Assembly: GCF_002453355.1 (NCBI RefSeq)
Contig: NZ_DKGQ01000020.1
Location: 79,498-140,927 of the forward strand
DNA length: 61,430 nt
Source of the DNA: Psychrobacter sp. UBA6766
Lineage (GTDB): Bacteria; Pseudomonadota; Gammaproteobacteria; Pseudomonadales; Moraxellaceae
Direction of reading: 5' to 3'
Under the pieces are notes generated by a model. That model worked only from the letters and a program-made list of their open reading frames with translations. It searched no databases and had not been told where the DNA came from. Position numbers and translations under genes: made by a program. Positions 9,030 through 18,526 of the stretch are shown here, one piece after another. Positions within the stretch are counted from its first letter, which is position 1. Each line of letters starts with the position of its first letter.

Positions 9030-9358
9030 AATTAACCTTTTTTAATATTATAATAATAAATAAGACGTACATTAGCGTAAGTCTTAGACACCAAAAACAC
9101 AAGTAACATTATGCTATTGGCTGTATAGCTTTAGACAGTTATAAGCTCAATTAAGAAAAATATGCTTTGATAAATAGGTCATTCAAAGCGCATTTTTCTA
9201 ACAATAATATTCTAAATGCTAATAACCTCTCACATAAAAAAATAACGTCATGGCTCATTTGCTTATTGCAAAAGCCATGACGTTATAGATAACCATATTC
9301 AGTCGAACTATTTTAATATCGGCTATACTTATACTAGCCAGTAATACTATAGGCAATA
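9030..9358. other. Intergenic region downstream of leuA
   Basis: 329 bp. It contains the leuA terminator (9235-9286) and the promoter region of the hypothetical gene at 8418-9029. No further gene seen. Confidence 0.5.
9235..9286 (-). terminator. leuA intrinsic terminator
   Basis: A 14-bp perfect stem ATAACGTCATGGCT / AGCCATGACGTTAT with a 17-nt loop. The A tract at 9235-9242 becomes a U tract on the minus strand. Confidence 0.85.
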
Positions 9359-11143
9359 TTAAGCAGCGGCTGGGCTAACTGCCTGCGCAAAAGCGGACAA
9401 CGCGCCTTTTAGCATTGCTGATACGGTGCTACTACAAGTACCAATACCTGAGTAAACCTCACCATCGACATTTAGCTGAATGTAGGCGGCAGCGTTGGCA
9501 TTGGTTTTGTTATCTCTATTGGTATCATCGTCGATACCATTACCGCTATTGTGCTGCGGATTAATGGCGTGTTCGGCGTAATTGATGACATGGATAGATT
9601 TGCCCGTATGCTGCGCAAGTCCATCAATAAACGAAGACAATGGCCCGTTCCCCGTTCCATCAATGGTAATGGTGTCATCATTCATCTGAACTTGACCGTT
9701 AAAATACACCTCACCGCCTTTATTATTGACACTATAATCTAAAAGCTCAAAGCTGCCTTGTTGCAAATAGGTCTCTTCAAAGGTCTGTAGGATTTCATCG
9801 TTTTGCAATTCACGAGCAGCGCTTTCTGCTTGTTTTTGAACCACACCGCTAAAGTCAATTTGCATCCAGCGCGGCAAATTAAAGCCATAGTTACGCTGCA
9901 AAATATAAGCAACGCCGCCTTTACCAGATTGGCTATTGATACGCACCACATCTTGATAGCTACGACCAATATGCGCAGGATCAATCGGCAAATACGCAAC
10001 GTCCCAAACGTTATTGGTTTCATCTTGATGCTTCTCATTGAAATCAAGAGATTTCTTGATGGCATCTTGATGCGAGCCACTAAAGGCAGTAAACACCAGC
10101 TCACCAACATATGGGTGACGCGGATGTAGGGGCAAATTATTACACTCGCTCACCACTTGGACGATTTCACTCATATTACTAAAATCAAGCTCTGGATCGA
10201 CACCTTGGCTAAACAAGTTCATCGCCATCACCATGATATCCATGTTACCTGTACGCTCACCGTTACCAAGCAATGTGCCCTCGATACGATCCGCACCAGC
10301 AAGCATCCCAAGCTCAGCAGCAGCTACCGCACAGCCACGGTCATTATGCGTATGCAAGCTAACGGTCACATGCTCGCGATGGGCAAGATGACGGCAGAAA
10401 TACTCGACTTGGTCGGCAAATACGTTTGGTGTTGAAGCTTCAACCGTTGCCGGTAAGTTTAAAATCACTTCTTGACCGTTTTCAGGCTTCCAAATATCGC
10501 AAACCGCGTCACAGACTTCGACCGCATATTCTGTCTCAGTTTGGCTAAAGCTCTCAGGAGAATACTGGAATACCCATTCTGTTTCAGGATATTTGGCCGC
10601 ATATTCAACCAATAAATTTGCCCCAGCAATGGCAATATCTTTAATTTCTGCTTTATCTTTACCGTATACTTTTTCGCGTTGTACGCGGCTGGTTGAGTTA
10701 TAGACGTGAACGATGGCACGCTTCGCCCCTTTTAATGACTCAAAGGTGCGAGCAATCAAATGCTCACGCGCCTGTACCAAAACTTGCAAGGTCACATCAT
10801 CAGGCACATGGTTTTCTTCAATTAATTGACGCGCAAAATCAAATTCCACTTGGGCAGCTGATGGAAAACCAATTTCGATCTCTTTAAAACCCACATCGAC
10901 TAAAGTTTTAAAAAAACGCATTTTTTGTTCAATCGTCATCGGATCAATCAATGCTTGGTTGCCATCACGCAGGTCCACACTTGCCCAAATTGGTGACTTC
11001 TCAATCGTTTTGCTTGGCCACGTGCGATCTGGCAGCACAGGTGCAAACGCAAATGGACGATATTTACGGAAATCAAAAGCGGCATTTTTTGGAGTAATCT
11101 TTGCAGGCGCGCGGTCTGCATTGCGTGTAGCTTGATTAGGCAT
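9359..11143 (-). CDS. leuA: 2-isopropylmalate synthase (long, type II-like)
   Basis: LeuA, about 594 residues. It condenses 2-oxoisovalerate with acetyl-CoA to 2-isopropylmalate, the committed step of leucine synthesis. The HMGL-like TIM barrel shows SVDLRDGNQALIDPM (metal and substrate binding), VSLHTHNDRGCA (HxH metal ligands) and GNGERTGN. The C-terminal LeuA regulatory domain, the site of leucine feedback, follows. Length and the N-terminal RPFAFAPVLPDRTWPSKTIEKSPIW place it with the actinobacterial-type long LeuA, not the 520-residue E. coli type. The frame extends to TTG 11149, but an AAGG 7 nt upstream favours ATG 11143. It faces the Lrp/AsnC regulator at 11371. Confidence 0.95.
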   Translation of the reverse strand: MPNQATRNADRAPAKITPKNAAFDFRKYRPFAFAPVLPDRTWPSKTIEKSPIWASVDLRDGNQALIDPMTIEQKMRFFKTLVDVGFKEIEIGFPSAAQVEFDFARQLIEENHVPDDVTLQVLVQAREHLIARTFESLKGAKRAIVHVYNSTSRVQREKVYGKDKAEIKDIAIAGANLLVEYAAKYPETEWVFQYSPESFSQTETEYAVEVCDAVCDIWKPENGQEVILNLPATVEASTPNVFADQVEYFCRHLAHREHVTVSLHTHNDRGCAVAAAELGMLAGADRIEGTLLGNGERTGNMDIMVMAMNLFSQGVDPELDFSNMSEIVQVVSECNNLPLHPRHPYVGELVFTAFSGSHQDAIKKSLDFNEKHQDETNNVWDVAYLPIDPAHIGRSYQDVVRINSQSGKGGVAYILQRNYGFNLPRWMQIDFSGVVQKQAESAARELQNDEILQTFEETYLQQGSFELLDYSVNNKGGEVYFNGQVQMNDDTITIDGTGNGPLSSFIDGLAQHTGKSIHVINYAEHAINPQHNSGNGIDDDTNRDNKTNANAAAYIQLNVDGEVYSGIGTCSSTVSAMLKGALSAFAQAVSPAAA

Positions 11144-11323
11144 AACCAATCCTTAGACATATAAAAAGATGAGTTGAAGTGTCGATTTTTAGCGATTAAC
11201 AACGAATATATCACTCTTTATCATACGAGAGAATAAACCCTTATGCCATTATAATAGCAAAGTTTCCACGCGAGAAATCTACTTTATTTAACTATTTTTT
11301 ATCAAATTTTAGTGGATAAATCT

Positions 11324-11349
11324 AATATTGAATCTATAATTAGAATATT
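11324..11349. promoter_or_regulatory. Candidate Lrp/AsnC operator between leuA and lrp-like gene
   Basis: An AT-rich dyad: AATATT at 11324 and again at 11344, enclosing TCTATAATTAGA (TCTA/TAGA arms) at 11333-11344. It ends 21 bp before the regulator's ATG. Placement and symmetry suggest autoregulation; the binding protein is inferred. Confidence 0.35.
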
Positions 11350-11370
11350 TCACCAATAGAGCAATAGAAC

Positions 11371-11859
11371 ATGTTAAATAACCATACGGACGACTTATTA
11401 TTAGTAAGTATTGACGATACTGATAGACAGCTATTACGCTTATTGCAAACCCAAGCACGGATGAGCATTACCGAGCTTGCCGAACGGGTCAATTTGTCGG
11501 CGACCCCTTGCGCGCGCCGTATTAAACGCTTAGAAGATGCAGGTATTATCATCGGTTATCATACCCAGACCGATGCCCAAAAACTCGGCTACCCTTTGGC
11601 CGTCTTTATCGCCATTAGCATGGATCGCCATACCGCCGATCGCTTTGAGCAATTTGAAGATAAAATTCAAAGTTTTGATGAAGTCATTAGCTGTAGTATT
11701 GTCACCGGCCGTACCGAAGATTATTTAATCAAAGTGCGCGTACGCGATATGGCGCATTATGAGGAGTTTTTATTGCACAGGCTCAACCGCATCGAGGGCG
11801 TCGCCCAAGTGCATACCAGCTTTGAGTTACGGGAAGTATTTAACCGTAGTGTGGTTTAG
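11371..11859 (+). CDS. Lrp/AsnC family transcriptional regulator
   Basis: A 162-residue feast/famine regulator with an N-terminal winged HTH (DDTDRQLLRLLQTQARMSITELAERVNLSATPCARRIKRLEDAGII, about residues 15-60) and a C-terminal AsnC/RAM ligand-binding domain (SCSIVTGRTEDYLIKVRVRDMAHYEEF). The SATPCARRIKRLE recognition helix resembles Lrp/BkdR-type proteins. It is divergent from leuA with about 227 bp between the starts, so leucine or another amino acid is a plausible effector and leuA a plausible target. Which paralogue it is (Lrp, BkdR, other) cannot be fixed from sequence alone. Confidence 0.88.
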   Translation: MLNNHTDDLLLVSIDDTDRQLLRLLQTQARMSITELAERVNLSATPCARRIKRLEDAGIIIGYHTQTDAQKLGYPLAVFIAISMDRHTADRFEQFEDKIQSFDEVISCSIVTGRTEDYLIKVRVRDMAHYEEFLLHRLNRIEGVAQVHTSFELREVFNRSVV

Positions 11860-11864
11860 GTTGA

Positions 11865-13199
11865 CTACTTTTGAGTTTGCCGCTGAAAACAGAAGACTAA
11901 AACCAATCCTACTATTAAACCGCCAGCAGCCACCATTAATCCGGCATTAAAATTGTCATGCTTTCCTGCCAGTGCCACTGTAACTAGCGGCCCCATGAAC
12001 TGCCCTATTGCATATGCCAACGTCGCTAGCCCAATCAGTAAATTGGAGTAAGTGGGATTGATGTTTTTAATCAAATTAAGCGTCATTGACACCATACCGA
12101 CGAAAGTTAAGCCTAAAATCATCGCATTACCGTACAAGCCAATAGCGCCGTCGAACCAAATTGGTAAGCCCATGCCAAACGCTTGCAATACCGTTAAACC
12201 CATCAAGGTTTTGGTCTCGCCAATTCGCTTAGCAAGCGCACCCCAGATAGGGTTTGATAGCATGGCAAAAACGCCAACGACGAGCCAAATCAGTAGTCCC
12301 GCATTGCTTTGTGTCGTCAATCGCTGCGCTGCCATGACTGGCAAAAAAGTCGCCGACGTAATATAGCCAAACCCTGCCAGCACATAGCTTGCCGACAGTA
12401 ATACAATCGCCTTAGTATGACCAATGGCAGCTTCATATAAAGAGCGTTTAAAATTAAGATAAGTTTGCTTTATGGATAGGCGCTGATTCCGGTATTTTAA
12501 TTCACTGGCTTGTTGTTCAGAGCTTTGTAGCTTAGAAGACGGTAATTTAGAGGATTGGGAGTTAAATGAATTTGAGCTTTCTGGCCTAATAGCATAAAGC
12601 AGCCATAATAACGGCAGACTGATAATCCCTGCTACTAACCAAATCACATCGAAGTGATAGCCAAGCGTTAATAACCACCACGTCAGTATGGCAGAAGCAC
12701 TAATCCCCACCCCAATACCTGCATAATGCAAGGCTGAGAGTACCGAGCGGCGCTCATCACTAAAGCTTTGAATAACCAGCGATGAGCTTAAAATCATGGC
12801 TACACCGCTGGCGATACCTGATAGCAACCGAATGACATACCAGCTATTTAATGACAGATTTGGTACTACCAATAGCATGGTAGTCACAATGCTGACGGCT
12901 GTCCATGTTATCAGCATTTGCCATGTCAAACGCTGGGGGACAAACATCGCAATCAGCGCCCCAATAAAATAACCACTATAATTGACCGAAGCCAGCCAAC
13001 CTGCAATGACCGTCGATAACGATAATTGCGTCATGATATCAGGTAAGGTGGCGGTAAATAAAAAGCGCCCAAACCCCATTACTACTGCCAGACAATATAA
13101 CCCTATGCAAGCAATCGCCGTTTGATGGGTAATAATAGTAGCAGCACGGCTTTTAAGAACAGTCATCATGACAGAGCCATTTTGTGGCAAAACGCACAC
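11865..13199 (-). CDS. YbfB/YjiJ-like MFS transporter
   Basis: An MFS protein of up to 444 residues with about twelve membrane segments. The start of the hydrophobic region, IGLYCLAVVMGFGRFLFTATLPDIMTQLSLSTVIAGWLASVNYSGYFIGAL, matches the YbfB/YjiJ branch. A polar Ser/Gln-rich loop (NSFNSQSSKLPSSKLQSSEQQ) lies between the two halves. The start is uncertain: GTG 13199 has an AAAGG only 3 nt away, while ATG 13169 or 13166 lacks a clear ribosome binding site. It ends 5 bp from the convergent Lrp-like gene. Substrate unknown. Confidence 0.85.
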   Translation of the reverse strand: MCVLPQNGSVMMTVLKSRAATIITHQTAIACIGLYCLAVVMGFGRFLFTATLPDIMTQLSLSTVIAGWLASVNYSGYFIGALIAMFVPQRLTWQMLITWTAVSIVTTMLLVVPNLSLNSWYVIRLLSGIASGVAMILSSSLVIQSFSDERRSVLSALHYAGIGVGISASAILTWWLLTLGYHFDVIWLVAGIISLPLLWLLYAIRPESSNSFNSQSSKLPSSKLQSSEQQASELKYRNQRLSIKQTYLNFKRSLYEAAIGHTKAIVLLSASYVLAGFGYITSATFLPVMAAQRLTTQSNAGLLIWLVVGVFAMLSNPIWGALAKRIGETKTLMGLTVLQAFGMGLPIWFDGAIGLYGNAMILGLTFVGMVSMTLNLIKNINPTYSNLLIGLATLAYAIGQFMGPLVTVALAGKHDNFNAGLMVAAGGLIVGLVLVFCFQRQTQK

Positions 13200-13274
13200 A
13201 ATCCTTTGTGTTAAAAAAAGCCGTACCTAACCAATTAAAAACAGAAAAAACTTCTCAATATAACGCGCTTACTA

Positions 13275-14639
13275 CTAAGAAATATTTCGAATTGGATTGC
13301 TTACTTGTTCAGCTGCTTCTGTTTGCCCCAGCATTTGCACTCGCTGGTCGCTAAACATATCCATATCAGGGGCAAGCGTGCGCATAAAGCGATCAAAGTA
13401 AAGCATCTGCTTGGTTAGCAAAGCAAAATCGCGCGGAAAATGAATACCATGACGTTTTCCCACCTCAACAATTTCTAGCATCATTTTATTGAGCTCGTCA
13501 GCTTGCTCTTTACTATTAAAAGGCACACCGCTGGTAAAGGTTTTGTCTTCTGCCATAATAGTTTGCATCATACGCTGCAAATCATTGCCCAATGCCGCGA
13601 CGTCAACTTGGTTGCCGCCATGGGTCATTTCCATATCAATCATATGGCGCGCCATTGCTTGATAATCACTGTCTTGCATTGCCTGCATCATCCCCATACA
13701 GGCGCGCCAACTCTCCGCTTTTAATTTACCGACGATACCAAAGTCTAAGAAACCTATACGCCCATCGGTTAATAGCATTAAATTTCCCGCGTGCAAATCC
13801 GCATGGAAACTATTGCACAGCATGAGACTGGCAAACCAGGTATTTAAAGTATCTGCCATCACTTGCGCTGGGTCAGTACAATACTGACGCATGGCTGATT
13901 CATCTATCATGGAAACACCGTATAAGCGGCTCATGGTCAGCACACGCTTGGTGGTTAGCTCTTCATAGACGGTTGGCGCGACGACGCGTGTATTTCCTGA
14001 GACTGTTAAAAACTGCTGGAAATCGCGGATGTTTTGCGCCTCAGCAATAAAATCGGTTTCGGCAAGCATTCGCAGACGAATCTCATCGATAATTGGCGCA
14101 ATACTGGCAAAGCGCATCGAAGGCATTAACAATTCAATCAATTTGGTTACGCCATGTAAGACACCCAAATCCGTTTGCATGATGGTTTCAACACCCGGTT
14201 TTTGCACCTTTAACACCACTTCATCGCCATTATGCAGTCGCGCTGCATGAACTTGAGCAATGGAGGCTGAAGCGAGCGGTTTCGGGTCGATATGAGCAAA
14301 CTTATCCTCAAGCGTCAGGTCAGTGGCGGCCAGCTCTTCTTTTAAAACTTGCTCAATATAAGCATAAGATAGCGGTGTCGTTTGATCTAAACAGCTCTGA
14401 AACGCTTCTACATATTCACGTGGAAACAATGACGGCGTACTGGCAATAAACTGGCCAATTTTAATATAAGTCGTTCCTAATTGTTCAAAGGTTTCTTTTA
14501 GCAGTATCGCATCAGGCCTCTCACCTTTTGCGACTCTAAGTGCTGACAAACCAGCAACGCTTGCCGTTTGGCGAACTCGATTAACGACATTAAAGGTGTG
14601 CTTTAATAAATGCGGACGATGAATTTTCATAAAAAACAA
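13275..14639 (-). CDS. ABC1/UbiB/AarF-family kinase-like protein
   Basis: A 454-residue atypical kinase of the ABC1/ADCK/UbiB family. The family hallmark KxGQ motif is seen in TYIKIGQFIASTPSLFPREYVEAFQSCLDQ (about residues 55-85), with the nucleotide-binding SASIAQVHAARLHNGDEVVLKVQKPG and catalytic-loop-like HADLHAGNLMLLTDGRIGFLDFG. Members support ubiquinone synthesis or lipid homeostasis through ATPase activity. Canonical UbiB is about 540 residues with two C-terminal membrane helices; these are absent here, so it may be a paralogue rather than UbiB itself. Its neighbours (moeB-like gene, MFS transporter) do not clarify its role. Confidence 0.88.
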   Translation of the reverse strand: MFFMKIHRPHLLKHTFNVVNRVRQTASVAGLSALRVAKGERPDAILLKETFEQLGTTYIKIGQFIASTPSLFPREYVEAFQSCLDQTTPLSYAYIEQVLKEELAATDLTLEDKFAHIDPKPLASASIAQVHAARLHNGDEVVLKVQKPGVETIMQTDLGVLHGVTKLIELLMPSMRFASIAPIIDEIRLRMLAETDFIAEAQNIRDFQQFLTVSGNTRVVAPTVYEELTTKRVLTMSRLYGVSMIDESAMRQYCTDPAQVMADTLNTWFASLMLCNSFHADLHAGNLMLLTDGRIGFLDFGIVGKLKAESWRACMGMMQAMQDSDYQAMARHMIDMEMTHGGNQVDVAALGNDLQRMMQTIMAEDKTFTSGVPFNSKEQADELNKMMLEIVEVGKRHGIHFPRDFALLTKQMLYFDRFMRTLAPDMDMFSDQRVQMLGQTEAAEQVSNPIRNIS

Positions 14640-14701
14640 CTATGGCAATAAAAAAAGGGGTAGGAATAATTAAAAGGAAATATGAATAAATTAAATGATG
14701 A

Positions 14702-15511
14702 TTAGTCATTGGCTGCTAAATGCTCGGCACAAACCGGACAATGCGCATCTTTTCGATAGCCCATCAACCGTTGCTGCATCTGGCTACCATCCCATATTAA
14801 CAGCTTATTTTTCAGTGGATTTTTGGTTAAGCCTAGATATTGTAAGGCGGCATTGGCCTGCAAACTTCCCATAATAGCGGTTGTACTGGCGAGCACGCCT
14901 GAGTTGGCACACGTACGTTCATCCGCCGCTGCATCTAGCGCCACTGAGCCAAAGACGCAATGGTAGCAGCCAGTATCCAAATGCGGCTCATATAGTGCTA
15001 ATTGACCCTGCATGGCTATCGCCGAAGCGGATAATAGAGGAATTTGATAGCGCACACTAATACGATTGATAATATCACGAGTGGCAAAATTATCAGTACA
15101 ATCTAAAAGTAAATCAGGCTTGCCAGAAGCCATGTCGAGCAGCTCATAAGCGTTGTCTTCGCTCAGCCGAGCAACTGTACCACGCGCACTAATCAGAGGA
15201 TTGATTTTGCTGAGCATCTCAGCCGCTGTAAGGGCTTTAGGTTTACCCATATCTTCAGGTAAAAACAGCGTTTGCCGCTGCAAATTACTGGCTTCAATCA
15301 CATCATCATCAATTAGGTGCACATGACCAAGCCCTGCTCGAACTAGCGTTTCAGACGCAGGACAGCCGAGACCGCCGGCACCAATCATGACCACGCGCGA
15401 TGCTTTTAATCGTAATTGGGCATCGATATCCCAACCATCAAGCAATATTTGCCGCGCATAACGCAGCAGCTCTGCATCCAATAGCTGCCCTGTTTCTTTT
15501 AAGTGCGCCAT
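14702..15511 (-). CDS. moeB: MoeB/ThiF-family adenylyltransferase
   Basis: An E1-like enzyme of about 269 residues that adenylates the C-terminal Gly-Gly of a ubiquitin-like sulfur carrier (MoaD or ThiS). The ATP-binding GAGGLGCPASETLVRAGLGHVHLIDDDVIEASNLQRQTLF motif is complete. Zn-binding Cys pairs are seen as CYHCVF and the C-terminal CPVC. There is no rhodanese domain, so it is MoeB-like rather than MoeBR. The frame extends to 15523, but ATG 15511 has a GGTG 6 nt upstream. It lies downstream of prmC, as hemK and moeB are in several gammaproteobacteria. ThiF cannot be excluded. Confidence 0.85.
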   Translation of the reverse strand: MAHLKETGQLLDAELLRYARQILLDGWDIDAQLRLKASRVVMIGAGGLGCPASETLVRAGLGHVHLIDDDVIEASNLQRQTLFLPEDMGKPKALTAAEMLSKINPLISARGTVARLSEDNAYELLDMASGKPDLLLDCTDNFATRDIINRISVRYQIPLLSASAIAMQGQLALYEPHLDTGCYHCVFGSVALDAAADERTCANSGVLASTTAIMGSLQANAALQYLGLTKNPLKNKLLIWDGSQMQQRLMGYRKDAHCPVCAEHLAAND

Positions 15512-15566
15512 ATTTATCACCAAAACCCTTCACCAAATTTATTCTTAAAATACTGCTTTTGAAAAC

Positions 15567-15585
15567 CTAGATTTTTAAAATCTAG
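15567..15585. repeat. AT-rich perfect palindrome between prmC and moeB
   Basis: CTAGATTTT-T-AAAATCTAG, a 19-bp palindrome with a partial second copy (TTTTTAAAATCTA) to the right. It sits 12 bp after the prmC stop. It could be a weak terminator or attenuator for prmC, as T-rich sequence follows on the minus strand. Confidence 0.5.
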
Positions 15586-15596
15586 CTTTTTAAAAT

Positions 15597-16511
15597 CTAT
15601 GTTGACAGCTGACCCAAAGTCACTCTGTCATTACCGCCGAAATCTTTAATCGTCTGTATATGAGAAAATTTATTATCAGCAAATATCTGACGAACTACGC
15701 CGCCTTGATCAAAGCCATGCTCAATCGCTAATAGTCCGCTGGCATTTAAGTAATTCGGTGTCTGCTCGACAATATGTTCTATATCGGCAAGTCCATGATT
15801 TGGGGCACTTAACGCGCTAATCGGCTCAGCGATAAGACGCGCTAAATGCTCATCCTCTTCATCAATATAAGGGGGATTAGAGACAATCACATCGAATAAT
15901 GGTTCGTTATGATGAGGCAATGCATTATACCAACTGCTTTGGATAAACTCGATATCAGCAACGTCATTTATCACTGCATTATGCTTAGCCACTTTTAACG
16001 CTTTTGCTGATAAATCAACCGCAAAGACCTGCCAGATTTCTGCCTGACTGTTTAGGCGATTTTGTTTTAATTCATGCGCAAGACTAATCGCAATACAGCC
16101 TGAGCCGGTTCCTAAATCTAATAAGCGTTTCGGTTTATTATCATCATTATTACGCTTTGATTGAGCGCGTATCCACATTAATACTTGCTCAATCAGTACT
16201 TCAGTATCGGGTCTCGGTATCAATGTGTGCTCATTCACTTTAAAATTCAGCGACCAAAATTCTTGCTGACCAGTTAAATAAGCCAAAGGCATACCTTGCT
16301 GCATCTTCTTAATACCAGCATGAAATTGCTCAATCTCATTGTCAGTCAATTGATAGTTTTCATCAGTGATTAAAAATGAGCTTGGTTTATCGACAACAAA
16401 TAACAACCAATCCGTAAACCAAAATGAAGGCAAATTGCTATTTTCACTCTCGTTTAACCACTGCTGAATTTGCTGTTTTATCTGCTTAATATTCTGTTTA
16501 CTACTAGACAT
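15597..16511 (-). CDS. prmC: Release factor glutamine methyltransferase PrmC (HemK)
   Basis: PrmC methylates the Gln of the GGQ motif in RF1 and RF2, using SAM. The 304-residue protein shows an N-terminal helical domain, the SAM motif LLDLGTGSGCIAISLAHEL and the catalytic NPPY (FDVIVSNPPYIDEEDEHL), which binds the Gln side chain. FWSLNFKVNEHTLIPRPDTEVLIE is the typical PrmC hinge segment. Slightly longer than E. coli PrmC (277). It lies upstream of the moeB-like gene on the same strand, 85 bp apart. Confidence 0.95.
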   Translation of the reverse strand: MSSSKQNIKQIKQQIQQWLNESENSNLPSFWFTDWLLFVVDKPSSFLITDENYQLTDNEIEQFHAGIKKMQQGMPLAYLTGQQEFWSLNFKVNEHTLIPRPDTEVLIEQVLMWIRAQSKRNNDDNKPKRLLDLGTGSGCIAISLAHELKQNRLNSQAEIWQVFAVDLSAKALKVAKHNAVINDVADIEFIQSSWYNALPHHNEPLFDVIVSNPPYIDEEDEHLARLIAEPISALSAPNHGLADIEHIVEQTPNYLNASGLLAIEHGFDQGGVVRQIFADNKFSHIQTIKDFGGNDRVTLGQLST

Positions 16512-16615
16512 TATACTTGCTCTTAATTTCGGTATATTTAATCACCGTCAAACGATTAACTCATTGACTAAAACCTATCAAGACTTTTATCAAAACCTTT
16601 ATAGAAACACTCTGC

Positions 16616-18526
16616 CTACTCAGAAGCGCGTGGCGGTTCTTTGGTAGCCGTCAGATTTGGATTTACTTTGGTCAACTTATCATCAATATCACCGCCGCCT
16701 TCGCTATCACTGTCGCCATAAATATCATCGTTATCGCCAATGACAATATGTTTATCGACAAAGTAAATCAGCGCGAGAATTGGAATACCAATGGCAAAGG
16801 TAAAAATAAAGAAGAATGGATAGCCCATACTATCAACGATAGAGCCTGAATAACCCCCCATTACTTTAGGAATTAAGGTCATCAATGAAGAAAAAATAGC
16901 GTATTGTACCGCGGTAAAACGTATAGAGGTCAACGCTGATAAAAAAGCGATAAAGACAGCGCTGGCGAGACCAGCGGCTAAGTTATCAAATATTACTGCC
17001 ATATACATGATGGGCAAACTGCCCGGATTATAAGTTAAAACTACAAACAACAAGTTGGTTGCACAAGCGAGAATGGCGCCAATCATCATGGCATGCATGA
17101 TGCGAAAACGCTGGGCTAATAGTCCGCCTAAGAAACCACCAGCAATGGCCATAATTACGCCAACTAATTTCACCGCATTGGCAATATCGGTTTTACTAAA
17201 GCCCATGTCTTGATAAAAGACGTTTGATATCACCCCTGCCACGATATCTGAGATGCGATATAAACCAATCAAGGCTAATAGCAACAGTGCTTTTTTTCCA
17301 TAGCGTCTAAAGAAATCTAAGATAGGCTCGATCCACGTTGCCATCGCGATTTCTTTTTTGACTAAACCAACTTTTACCAATGCATAACCTGCTGCCAATG
17401 CGGCGGCTAAACTTACCAGTAAATGTAATGTCTCAATGATAAAGCTAACAAATACCCCTTCGAATTCTGGCAGCACTTGCCCTATTAAGACATAGGCGGC
17501 GATAAAGGCCACGACCGCAAACACAAACAATAAAACCAATCTGACATAATCTTCGCGCGTTTCCGCCACCAAGGGCGCTTTATTAATAATTTTAGGTTGG
17601 TTAAACATAAAGTATAAAAGCAGCAGTGGCGCACACACAACCAACGCTATAAAGTAGAACTTAATACTTGGCATGGCCATCAGCGGTATCAGCACAATGC
17701 TACTATCAAATACTTTATTAATAAGGATATTGATAAGGTATATAACGCCGAACAATAAAGCTGGTATCAATAGCAAGGCTGAATAGATTAAGAAAACCTT
17801 GAGGTTGTTTTTTTGCTTATTATTTTGCAAAATCTCAGCAGTTGGCTCATAACTGGCAAAAGTGGTCAATATGCCCAAAGTCATGACTCCGGCCATAATA
17901 TAATAAGTATTACGCCACGCTTCATAACTATAAAAAGCTTCCGTCGAACCAAAGTAATCTGCTAAATATAACGCGCCTGCCCCAGCGACAATCATACCAA
18001 CGCGGTAACCTGATACATAGATAGACGACAAAATAGACTGCATCGATGGCGGTGCCAGCTCAATACGATAAGCATCAATGACAATATCTTGTGTGGCAGA
18101 AGAAAATCCGAGCAAAACTGCCGCGCCTGCCATATAAACCAATACATCTTCACTAATAGGATTGACCGTCGCCATCAAAAAAATGGCCAATACAATTAGC
18201 AGCTGCGATACCACCATCCAGCTGCGGCGTCGGCCCAACCATTTGGTCAAAAAAGGTACCGGCAGCGCATCAATTAATGGCGCCCAAATAAACTTAAAGG
18301 AATATCCTAACGCCGCCCAACTGAACATCGTCACCACACCGCGGTCAATCCCTGCTTCTCTTAACCATAACGATAGACTTGAGAAAATAAGCAAGATGGG
18401 AATACCTGCTGAAAATCCTAAAAACAGCATGATGATAACGCGCGAATCTAGATAAGCCTTGGCAGCTTCTCTCCATGATTTTCTGGCAATCGGTTGTTCA
18501 GGCGTTACAGGTTGGACAGCAGACAT
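16616..18526 (-). CDS. ampG: AmpG-like muropeptide permease (MFS)
   Basis: An MFS permease of about 636 residues resembling AmpG, which imports GlcNAc-anhydroMurNAc peptides for cell wall recycling. AmpG-type features: LDSRVIIMLFLGFSAGIPILLIFSSLSLWLREAGIDRGVVTMFSWAALGYSFKFIWAPLIDALP, and GRRRSWMVVSQL after TM3. It is longer than E. coli AmpG (491), with extra membrane segments and loops in the middle and an acidic Gly/Asp/Ser C-terminal tail (DNDDIYGDSDSEGGGDIDD). ATG 18526 is chosen because GGTGA lies 6 nt upstream; the frame also has a GTG at 18532. Confidence 0.85.
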   Translation of the reverse strand: MSAVQPVTPEQPIARKSWREAAKAYLDSRVIIMLFLGFSAGIPILLIFSSLSLWLREAGIDRGVVTMFSWAALGYSFKFIWAPLIDALPVPFLTKWLGRRRSWMVVSQLLIVLAIFLMATVNPISEDVLVYMAGAAVLLGFSSATQDIVIDAYRIELAPPSMQSILSSIYVSGYRVGMIVAGAGALYLADYFGSTEAFYSYEAWRNTYYIMAGVMTLGILTTFASYEPTAEILQNNKQKNNLKVFLIYSALLLIPALLFGVIYLINILINKVFDSSIVLIPLMAMPSIKFYFIALVVCAPLLLLYFMFNQPKIINKAPLVAETREDYVRLVLLFVFAVVAFIAAYVLIGQVLPEFEGVFVSFIIETLHLLVSLAAALAAGYALVKVGLVKKEIAMATWIEPILDFFRRYGKKALLLLALIGLYRISDIVAGVISNVFYQDMGFSKTDIANAVKLVGVIMAIAGGFLGGLLAQRFRIMHAMMIGAILACATNLLFVVLTYNPGSLPIMYMAVIFDNLAAGLASAVFIAFLSALTSIRFTAVQYAIFSSLMTLIPKVMGGYSGSIVDSMGYPFFFIFTFAIGIPILALIYFVDKHIVIGDNDDIYGDSDSEGGGDIDDKLTKVNPNLTATKEPPRASE

